18,075 bases of DNA from Clostridiales bacterium (lineage in GTDB: Bacteria; Bacillota; Clostridia; Oscillospirales; CAG-382): the NCBI GenBank assembly GCA_003343885.1, contig QAKH01000093.1, forward strand, positions 1 to 18,075, in the 5' to 3' direction. The notes below the pieces were generated by a model that made no database searches, was not told the DNA's origin, and worked only from the letters and a program-made list of their open reading frames with translations. Made by a program: the position numbers and the translations under genes. Positions 7,748-13,478 of the stretch are shown here, piece after piece (within the stretch, counting starts at the first letter, position 1; every line of letters starts with the position of its first letter).

Positions 7748-7990
7748 AGGCCATATATAGCTTGGATGTGTGTTGTGCCACAGAACAACAGGGAACTTGT
7801 CGGTCAGCCAAAATATGTGAGCACAGGTGGTCATCTTTTCTCCATCTGCATTGACAAGGCACAGGAATATGGCTTTGACAGTGTTGTTACTGGCTTTGCG
7901 GCAAGTGCCAAGCCGTTGCAGCATTGGTGCGATGTATTTGGCGCATTTTCCCCTGCGGGGTTACATTCCTATCATTTCATGATTGAAAAC
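7748..7990 (+). pseudogene. Truncated GNAT-like acetyltransferase remnant
   Basis: A coherent reading frame without its own start reads YIAWMCVVPQNN, then GGHLFSICIDKAQEYGFDSV, VTGFAAS and LQHWCDVFGA, ending HSYHFMIEN. The GGHLF motif followed by a helix, and the later 'helix, then FGA' pattern, resemble the acetyl-CoA-binding half of GNAT-fold proteins from Firmicute mobile elements. The N-terminal half is missing: upstream sequence in this frame runs into the GH1 gene in another frame. The family assignment is from memory and tentative. The region 7650-7747 before it shows no gene. The fragment meets the phage polymerase gene tail-to-tail. Confidence 0.4.
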
Positions 7991-8055
7991 GTCGAAAACA
8001 ATAGGTCGTCGAATCAAGTTTGGGCAGGAATATTTGCGGATATTCCGCCCGATTT

Positions 8056-10020
8056 TTATTCTTTTTTATAGAACGGTGCGGCGTACCCGTCCGCGCGAAG
8101 TACCAGCCCCCGTGCCCAGGGTGGCGTCCTGCCCATCCGCTCGCACACCGCTTCCAGCGACATGCCGGGATCGGCTTCGAGGATCACCTCGTCGTGGACA
8201 TGCGCCACAATCGCGCAGTCCCGCAGCGCCTGCATGGCATAGCACAGAATGTCCCGGCTGATCGCCTGAACGATGTTCTCCACGAATTTCGGACCGTAGC
8301 TCTCCAGCCGCGCCCATTGTTTTGCTGCATTTGTGCCCATGTAGGTGATGGCGGAGCCGCCGAACTGATTCTCTCCGACGCGCGGTTTGACGTAGGCCAG
8401 CTGCCGCCCGGACGGCAGCGCGATGAACAGCATCCCTGATTGACAGGTGAAACGGATGCCGTGTGTTTCCGTGGCAGTTCTATCGCTGACCGCCCGCGTG
8501 ACGGCCCGGTCCACCTCCCACCACAGCCTGACGATCCTGGGATTGGCCGTGCGCCAGGCGTCCACCAGCGGCCTTAGCTCCTCCTCCCGAAGTCCCATCT
8601 CGATTGCGCCCATGGCCTTGAGCGCTCCCACGGAGCCGCCATAGCCCAGCGCCAGTTCGGCGATTTTGCCCTTCTGGCGCAGATGGCCGTTGACACCGTG
8701 CTTCTCCACTGGCACATGGAACATCTGACTGGCGGAGGCGCAGTAGATGTCCCCACCCTCGGCGAACACCTGCTGCCGCCACTCCTCCCCGGCGAGCCAG
8801 GCGATGACGCGTGCCTCGATGGCGCTAAAGTCCGCCACGAAGAACGTACCGCCCTCCCTGGGTACAAAGGCGGTGCGGATGAGCTGGGAGAGCACATCCG
8901 GGGTGGAGTCGTAGAGCAGACGTACCGAGTCGTAATCCCCGGCGCGGACGAGTGCGCGCGCCTGTTCCAGATCGGGCATCTTATTCTGTGGCAGGTTTTG
9001 CAGTTGAATGTTGCGGCCAGCCCAGCGCCCCGTTCGCGCGCCATAAAACTGAAAACATCCGCGCACGCGCCCATCCGCGCAGACGGCGTTTTCCATGGCC
9101 TGATACTTTTTCACGGAGCTTTTCGCCAGCTGTTGACGCAGCACGAGCACGGACTTGAGCGGCTCCGGAGCGGTCCTGAGCAGCCCGGTCACCTGCTTTT
9201 TGCCCAGCGTGTCCGTCCGAAGGCCGTTGGCGGCCAGCCAGTCCTTCATCTGCTGCACGGAGTTGGGGTTGTCCAGCATGGTCAGCTTCTGCAGCCTGGC
9301 GGTCAGTTCCTCCCGGGATCGCTCGTCGATGCCGATCGCGCCGCGTACCAGCGTCCTGTCCACGGCGATGCCCCGATCGTTGATCTGCTGGTCAAGATGG
9401 TACTGCGACCATACCCCCTCTGGCACCGGGTATTTCTGGAGCCGTGCCTGAACGGCCGTTTCGGTTTGCACGTCACGCAGGTTATATGCCTTGAAATCCT
9501 CCCACCTTTTCGGGGCGGACGCGGGCATGCACCGCGTTCCGTCCCTGCCCGGCACACAGAAATACTTGATAAGTTCCTTGCCCTCGGTGAGCTTCTGCCT
9601 GTCAAGCCCCAGTACCGTTCCTACGTCTCTTAGTGAAAGCGGCAGGCCGAGGTAACCCGCCCAGACCATCGTGCAGTACCAGCCCTCCGGGTTCAGATAG
9701 TCCATGCAGGTATCCCCGGGCGTTGAGTAGCTTTCGTTGCGCAGCGGGTAGCCGTTGCGCCGTAACCACCGGGACAGGCACACGCGCTCAAACTGCGCGT
9801 TGAACGCCCACTTACGCACCCGCCCGTCGGTCAGTGCGCCGATCACATCGGACGGTATCCGCTCCCCCTGCGCCAGATCTATGACCCGCGCCTCGCCACC
9901 GTCCACGCTATATCCCAGAAGCAGAACGTCAAAGTCGGGGCTTTCCGCATAGCGGTACACCGACGACTTTCCTAAATCGACACCGCTATACGTTTCCAGA
10001 TCCAAAGAAAGTGTTTTCAT
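8056..10020 (-). CDS. Phage-type family A DNA polymerase with 3'-5' exonuclease
   Basis: This 654-aa replicative polymerase is of the kind found in Firmicute phages. The N-terminal DEDDy proofreading domain begins SLDLETYSG, with Asp7 and Glu9 as exo motif I, and has YNLRD (Tyr179, Asp183) as exo motif III. The polymerase domain has motif A VADFSAIEARVIAW (Asp397), motif B around RQKGKIAELALGYGG (residues 448-462) and motif C AHVHDE (Asp610, Glu611). All catalytic residues are present. The ATG at 10020 was chosen over a longer frame because GGAGG lies 7 nt before it and the family starts this way. It is the last gene of the leftward module and is preceded by a terminator-like hairpin at 10035-10064. 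Phage genes that normally follow (VapE-type, VRR-NUC, helicase) are absent. Confidence 0.94.
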   Translation of the reverse strand: MKTLSLDLETYSGVDLGKSSVYRYAESPDFDVLLLGYSVDGGEARVIDLAQGERIPSDVIGALTDGRVRKWAFNAQFERVCLSRWLRRNGYPLRNESYSTPGDTCMDYLNPEGWYCTMVWAGYLGLPLSLRDVGTVLGLDRQKLTEGKELIKYFCVPGRDGTRCMPASAPKRWEDFKAYNLRDVQTETAVQARLQKYPVPEGVWSQYHLDQQINDRGIAVDRTLVRGAIGIDERSREELTARLQKLTMLDNPNSVQQMKDWLAANGLRTDTLGKKQVTGLLRTAPEPLKSVLVLRQQLAKSSVKKYQAMENAVCADGRVRGCFQFYGARTGRWAGRNIQLQNLPQNKMPDLEQARALVRAGDYDSVRLLYDSTPDVLSQLIRTAFVPREGGTFFVADFSAIEARVIAWLAGEEWRQQVFAEGGDIYCASASQMFHVPVEKHGVNGHLRQKGKIAELALGYGGSVGALKAMGAIEMGLREEELRPLVDAWRTANPRIVRLWWEVDRAVTRAVSDRTATETHGIRFTCQSGMLFIALPSGRQLAYVKPRVGENQFGGSAITYMGTNAAKQWARLESYGPKFVENIVQAISRDILCYAMQALRDCAIVAHVHDEVILEADPGMSLEAVCERMGRTPPWARGLVLRADGYAAPFYKKE

Positions 10021-10034
10021 CGTCGCCTCCGCTG

Positions 10035-10064
10035 AAAAAGGGCGGCGATCCCTGACCGCCGCCC
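10035..10064 (-). terminator. Intrinsic terminator / attenuator before the DNA polymerase gene
   Basis: On the minus strand GGGCGGCG pairs perfectly with CGCCGCCC over 8 bp around a 9-nt loop and is followed at once by TTTTTC. The polymerase ribosome site (GGAGG) begins a few nt further. A terminator placed inside a replication operon directly before its polymerase would lower or condition polymerase expression. Confidence 0.75.
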
Positions 10065-10070
10065 AACAGG

Positions 10071-10217
10071 TCATCTCTTACCGGTTGTTCCCCTGTCGCG
10101 CTTCATTGTCTTGTACATATCGTATAGATCCATCAGCCCAATGATCGCGCAGCCGATCAGGAAACCGATGATGGCGCCCACGAAGATGCTCAGCAGCAAA
10201 TTTCCAAGTACAGCCAT
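10071..10217 (-). CDS. Small single-span membrane protein (48 aa) in the phage module
   Basis: The ORF begins with ATG at 10215-10217 after a strong AGGAGGTGA ribosome site and ends TGA at 10071. It encodes 48 aa: a short N-terminus, one Gly-rich hydrophobic helix (LLLSIFVGAIIGFLIGCAII), then a charged tail (MYKTMKRDRGTTGKR) likely facing the cytoplasm. It lies between the ssDNA-binding protein gene and the polymerase, in the same direction with short spacing, and directly upstream of the attenuator. I do not recognise a family. A role in anchoring replication at the membrane or a holin-like role is possible but unsupported. Confidence 0.7.
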   Translation of the reverse strand: MAVLGNLLLSIFVGAIIGFLIGCAIIGLMDLYDMYKTMKRDRGTTGKR

Positions 10218-10233
10218 CGCTCGTCACCTCCTC

Positions 10234-10797
10234 TTAGGACAGAAAGTCCTCGTCGTCCTCGTTTGCGAAGTCGCTCTCCGCGGAAGCCCTGCCGCCCAGC
10301 GGCTCTCCGTCGCGGAGCTTCTGCAGATTGTTCAGCCCACAGGCGATGCCGCGGTTGCCGTTGGAATTGAAGGCGTAAAAGCTGATGCTGGCGCGGCCAT
10401 ACACGCCGGAGTACACCTCGCTGCGTGTCAGGATGGGGTTGCAGGCCGCATCCACCACGCCCGGCGCGGTGGCGGAATTGGCGTTGATGAAGAAGGCGTT
10501 GGCGTAGGCGGGATCGTCCGGGCGCTCCGTATCGCCGTCGCGCAGGGGATTTTTGATGGCCACCAGCGGCGGCGCTGCCTTTCCGGCACCGCGCAGCTTG
10601 CTCTCGCCGTCGCGGTAGGCAGCCTCGATGGCGGCCCTGATCTTCTGCACGGTAACGGTGTCGGCCTTGGGGATGATCAGGGAGACGGAGTACTTGGGCG
10701 TGCCGCCGTTGATGGACTTCGGGTCCCAGATGTTGCAGTAGCTCCAGCGGGTGTCCTTGCCGGTGATTACCTTGGTGGGATTCATGTTTTTAGCCAT
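10234..10797 (-). CDS. Phage ssDNA-binding protein, DUF2815/Enc34-SSB family
   Basis: This 187-aa protein is predicted to coat single-stranded DNA during phage replication. The N-terminal part (MNPTKVITGKDTRWSYCNIW, then NGGTPKYSVSLIIPKAD) and the middle part (PDDPAYANAFFINANS, EVYSGVYGRASISFYAF, NRGIACGLNNLQKLRDGEPL) are characteristic of DUF2815, which adopts an OB-fold as in the Enc34 phage SSB. The C-terminus is a short acidic tail ending DDEDFLS, comparable to the acidic tips that SSBs use to recruit partners. GGAGG precedes the ATG. The gene sits in the conserved order nuclease, SSB, polymerase. The family call is by recognition of the sequence pattern, not a search. Confidence 0.88.
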   Translation of the reverse strand: MAKNMNPTKVITGKDTRWSYCNIWDPKSINGGTPKYSVSLIIPKADTVTVQKIRAAIEAAYRDGESKLRGAGKAAPPLVAIKNPLRDGDTERPDDPAYANAFFINANSATAPGVVDAACNPILTRSEVYSGVYGRASISFYAFNSNGNRGIACGLNNLQKLRDGEPLGGRASAESDFANEDDEDFLS

Positions 10798-10814
10798 AAT
10801 TCTGGACCTCCATA

Positions 10815-11945
10815 TCAGTCGTTGGCGAAATCGTTCTTCGCGTTGGTCATTTCAGGTCGTTTGTCGCTTGCCGGTACAAGGGTGGGCTTGCCCTGCGGGC
10901 GTTCCACCAGGTCGGCCAGAAGCGTTGCAAATTGCTTTTTGCCCAGCAGTTTTTCCATGGCGGTGACGCCGAGCAGCCTGCGCTCGTAGGGGTCGCGCCC
11001 GCTGGAGATGACCGCCTGCGCCACGGCGGCTTCGTCGGTGTAGCGCCGATTCGCGCGACCTTCCACCAGCTTCCACCCGTCAAAGCGGGTGCCGGACAGC
11101 GCCGCGCTCAGCGCGTATTCCCGAATGTCCGCGGCCCAACCGGTCAGATCGTCCAGCTTGCCGAGAATGATGGAGATTTCCTCATCCGAGAGTGTGGGCG
11201 GCAGTTTAAATTCGTGCTGTACCAGCGCGAGGTTAGCCTCCGCACGTTTGCGGCAGGTCGATCGCAGCTTGCAAAAGCGGCACCAGTTCCCGGCATTCAG
11301 CTCGCCTTCGCCCTGATAGGCCAGCTCGGCCACCGGGCGAAGAACGGTCTCCGCCCACTTAAGCAGGTCGGTCTTGCTGATCGTATCCGTGCTGATGTTG
11401 GACAACCGCGGCTGATAGATCGTCATGGCAATGGTGTCGACGTCGTACAGTTCCCCGAACATCTCCAGCGCGCCCAACGCATACAACCGCATCTGGCTGT
11501 TGTTCTCTGCGGCGACCGCGACGCCGGTTCCGTACTTCATGTCCACGATTCGCAGGGTGCCGTCCGCGACGATGACCGCGTCGCAGGTGCCAAAGCCGTC
11601 CTTCACCCAGCGGGAGAAGTCGAGCCGTTGCTCCACCATGACAAGCGGATCAGGGCATGTCCGTCGGATCTCCTCCATCTTCTCCAGCACGAAGGCCGCG
11701 TAGCCCGTGGCCGCGTCCTCCATGGCGCTGTTGTAATGCCGCAGCCCGCCGGGGCGCTCGAGCGGATTCTGCGCCTCCAAGTCCAGTGCCCGTCGGAGCT
11801 TGTACTCGCACAACGCGTGCGCCTCGCTGCCCTCGGCGGCGTACACGCTGCCGGAATCGGCCAGATGCTCCGTCAGCCTGACCGATGGTGGGCAGTTCAT
11901 CCAGCGATGGCTCGAGGACGCGGAGAGCGCCGCGTGATTACCCAC
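10815..11945 (-). CDS. DUF2800 Cas4/AddB-like PD-(D/E)XK nuclease with Fe-S cluster
   Basis: This 376-aa protein is probably a phage recombination or end-processing exonuclease. The N-terminus LSASSSHRWMNCPPSVRL is the DUF2800 signature. EGSEAHALCEYKL supplies the His of motif I (His43). GTCDAVIV and RIVDMKYGTG supply Asp122, Asp135 and Lys137 of the PD-(D/E)XK core, and QMRLYALG is the following Q-motif. Cys222, Cys225 and Cys231 (WCRFCKLRSTC), with Cys18, can form a Cas4/AddB-type iron-sulphur cluster. The GTG at 11943-11945 was chosen because the next upstream start adds a low-complexity extension foreign to the family. This start overlaps the stop of the upstream gene by 8 nt, so translation is probably coupled. 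The ribosome site is weak. Confidence 0.87.
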   Translation of the reverse strand: MGNHAALSASSSHRWMNCPPSVRLTEHLADSGSVYAAEGSEAHALCEYKLRRALDLEAQNPLERPGGLRHYNSAMEDAATGYAAFVLEKMEEIRRTCPDPLVMVEQRLDFSRWVKDGFGTCDAVIVADGTLRIVDMKYGTGVAVAAENNSQMRLYALGALEMFGELYDVDTIAMTIYQPRLSNISTDTISKTDLLKWAETVLRPVAELAYQGEGELNAGNWCRFCKLRSTCRKRAEANLALVQHEFKLPPTLSDEEISIILGKLDDLTGWAADIREYALSAALSGTRFDGWKLVEGRANRRYTDEAAVAQAVISSGRDPYERRLLGVTAMEKLLGKKQFATLLADLVERPQGKPTLVPASDKRPEMTNAKNDFAND

Positions 11946-12258
11946 CCGCGGCCACCCCGTTTCCAATGGCCTGCGCCTCCAGCAGCAGATCGGCATAGTC
12001 CTCGGCTCTGACCGCCGAAAGCTGCGCCGCGCCGTACTTCTTTAGAAGCGTGCGCACCTGTGCGCCGTAGCCCGCGGCGGTCTTGGCAGCCAGTTCCGCC
12101 CGGACTTCCTCTTTGCTGATGAGCCTGGACTCCGGCTTGTCCTGGGCGGGATCTTCGCCGGAGTACAGCACAGCCAGCGTTTCCGCAGCCGACATCAGCG
12201 CCGCCGCCGCGGCCTTAAGGTCGGCGGCGCAGCCTGACAGTTCGCTCATGCGGGACAT
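11938..12258 (-). CDS. Small phage protein of the 'Rrp5-like' family, function unknown
   Basis: This 106-aa protein has an Ala-rich helical N-terminal half (ADLKAAAAALMSAAETLAVL) and a conserved-looking C-terminal half: SKEEVRAELAAKTAAGYGAQ, VRTLLKKYGAAQLSAV and EDYADLLLEAQAIGN. This matches small phage proteins that sit beside DUF2800 genes and are often labelled 'rRNA biogenesis protein rrp5', a label without functional support. The C-terminal pattern resembles short domains found in phage replication or recombination proteins. The ATG at 12258 has GGAGG 8 nt before it. The stop overlaps the nuclease start. A role as partner of the nuclease or SSB is only suggested by position. Confidence 0.75.
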   Translation of the reverse strand: MSRMSELSGCAADLKAAAAALMSAAETLAVLYSGEDPAQDKPESRLISKEEVRAELAAKTAAGYGAQVRTLLKKYGAAQLSAVRAEDYADLLLEAQAIGNGVAAGG

Positions 12259-12313
12259 ACGGGATACCTCCTCTCAAAAGTTGGCTCTGATGTTTGTGAT
12301 TGTGCTTGTCCAT
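12215..12313 (-). CDS. Possible 32-aa peptide overlapping the Rrp5-like gene
   Basis: An ATG at 12311-12313 with a GGAGGTGG ribosome site opens a 32-codon frame starting MDKHNHKHQSQLLRGGIPYV. It overlaps the start of the next gene in another frame by 44 nt. The His-rich start and basic end (RTVRLRRRP) are not from a family I know. It may be a leader peptide that delivers ribosomes to the next start, or spurious. Confidence 0.35.
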   Translation of the reverse strand: MDKHNHKHQSQLLRGGIPYVPHERTVRLRRRP

Positions 12314-12392
12314 GATTTCCACCTCCGATCCGGCGCTGTGGCGTCCTGACACTTTCCCGTTCGGACATGCAGGTATGGGATGTGGACATGTG

Positions 12393-12986
12393 TCAAGAAT
12401 TCTTCTCAATATTGTCCTTAAGCCTCTGGGCGGCGCGTTTGAGTCGCTTGGTCACGCCGGACGGGTCTTTGCCCAGTCGGCGGGCAAGCTCGCGAGCGTT
12501 ACAGTCTGCACTGAGGTATGCAAGAAGCAGTTCGCGGTCGGCTTCAGCCAGCGCATTGAAAGCGGCACGACGGCCCATGAAGCACTCCTTCATAAGAAAG
12601 AGCGTTTCGGGAGTTTCGTCAGTTGAAAGCTGATCACCTAATGTCATGCCGTCTTCCGTCATCTCCATGTCGAGGCTAAGTTCAGGTTTACGCATACCTG
12701 CCTTGAGCTTCTGCCAGTTGCGGTAATGACGCTTGTATGTGGCAGCCATCTCGCGGTTCATCTGGATGAAGGCTTCGGCCCTTTCCGGGCAGTAAGGGAA
12801 AAGGTATGCGTATCCGCCTTCGAGGTCGATGTTGACCTGCGCCATCGGACAGGGCTGCTGTTCCAGCAGGCGCATGAAAACAGCGCGCGTGACGAGCTTT
12901 GAGCTGGTCTCGCTTTCGCAGTAGATGTACTGCGTGCGTCTGAAGTCGGTGGACTGCTTGGGAATATACGGAATCGGTTTTTTCAT
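12393..12986 (-). CDS. Sigma-factor-like HTH protein of the phage module
   Basis: This 197-aa protein has a sigma-70 region 4-like C-terminus at residues 141-192: ALAEADRELLLAYLSADCNA, then RELARRLGKDPSGVTKRLKR. The preceding TLGDQLSTDETPE resembles the linker before region 4. The N-terminal 130 residues (KPIPYIPKQSTDFRRTQYIY, later YCPERAEAFIQMNREMAATY) do not show a clear region 2. It may therefore be a phage regulator rather than a working sigma factor. The ATG at 12986 has AAGGAGAGG before it; a longer TTG-started frame was not chosen. As the first gene of the leftward module it is placed to control the replication genes. A long structured leader precedes it. Confidence 0.8.
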   Translation of the reverse strand: MKKPIPYIPKQSTDFRRTQYIYCESETSSKLVTRAVFMRLLEQQPCPMAQVNIDLEGGYAYLFPYCPERAEAFIQMNREMAATYKRHYRNWQKLKAGMRKPELSLDMEMTEDGMTLGDQLSTDETPETLFLMKECFMGRRAAFNALAEADRELLLAYLSADCNARELARRLGKDPSGVTKRLKRAAQRLKDNIEKNS

Positions 12987-13049
12987 CTTTACCTCTCCTT
13001 GTCGCTTGTTGTCGTTGGTGGACAGAAGCGTCAAAGAGAGGCAAATGCA

Positions 13050-13233
13050 GCTCCTTCAACGCTTCGATGCGTTTTCGAAGGAGCCGACCCGATTTTGAGC
13101 AGACTTAAATAAGCCCGACACGAAAATGGATTTTCTCCTTCGCGGGGCTGCAGACACCGTCTTCCCACGGTGTGCAGGTCTTCCAGCCTGAACGGGAAGA
13201 TATAACCGATAGCTAATCGGCTTGTTCAGGCTG
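13050..13233 (-). ncRNA. Structured leader upstream of the sigma-like gene (three hairpins)
   Basis: There are three strong inverted repeats in 184 nt. (1) GCTCCTTC/GAAGGAGC at 13050-13057 and 13077-13084, with an inner AACGC/GCGTT stem. (2) ACACCGT/ACGGTGT at 13154-13173, extended by CTGC/GCAG. (3) A perfect 10-bp CAGCCTGAAC/GTTCAGGCTG at 13184-13233, enclosing CCGAT/ATCGG. They fill the noncoding stretch between the divergent phage module and the NACHT gene. On the minus strand they form the 5' leader of the phage module. The strand is inferred. I do not recognise a known RNA family. Confidence 0.5.
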
Positions 13234-13302
13234 TACAGTTAGATAAATTCTTGAAAATACAATGGTTTTCGGCGTTAGCAACTTGTTGGGCAGACATTTA
13301 TC

Positions 13303-13311
13303 TGATATAAT
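13303..13311 (+). promoter_or_regulatory. Extended -10 promoter of the NACHT gene
   Basis: TGATATAAT is a perfect extended -10 (TGnTATAAT). The -35 region at about 17 bp upstream (TTGTTG) is poor, as allowed for extended -10 promoters. Transcription would start near 13318 and give a leader of about 160 nt carrying the 13364-13435 inverted repeat. Confidence 0.6.
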
Positions 13312-13363
13312 TTTTGCATGGGGTGCGCCTGATCCATTGCACACCAAAATGATAAGAAATTTT

Positions 13364-13435
13364 CCGAATTCTGTCTGTTATAGTACATGTGACAAAAAAA
13401 ACCATGTCGTAGGACATGACTCAGACAGAATTCGG
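13364..13435 (+). repeat. Perfect 14-bp inverted repeat in the NACHT leader
   Basis: CCGAATTCTGTCTG (13364-13377) and its exact complement CAGACAGAATTCGG (13422-13435) enclose 44 nt. Within that loop CATGTC-GTAG-GACATG forms a 6-bp hairpin (13403-13418). The structure lies between the predicted promoter and the ribosome site at 13469-13473. It could act in RNA as a leader structure or in DNA as a regulator site. Confidence 0.85.
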
Positions 13436-13478
13436 ACAGATAGGACAAAGCTGCCAATTGTGTGGTTGGAGGTACAGA

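Noticed and set aside
10932..12011. 359-codon plus-strand frame opposite the DUF2800 gene
   Set aside because: Antisense shadow of a protein with an intact PD-(D/E)XK and cysteine cluster.
12391..12396. Perfect TTGACA on the minus strand near the end of the sigma-like gene
   Set aside because: No acceptable -10 box lies 15-19 bp downstream, so it is not called a promoter.
12688..13059. 123-codon frame starting with TTG across the sigma-like gene
   Set aside because: It overlaps the sigma-like gene in another frame and starts inside the structured leader; composition is Arg/His-rich and shadow-like.
13050..13233. CRISPR array or tracr-like repeats
   Set aside because: The repeats are inverted pairs of different sequences, not direct repeats with spacers, and no cas gene is present (the DUF2800 nuclease is Cas4-like but phage type).
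13416..13478. Upstream ATG giving 21 extra residues on the NACHT protein
   Set aside because: It lies inside the leader hairpin, has no ribosome site, and the ATG at 13479 has a clear TTGGAGG.
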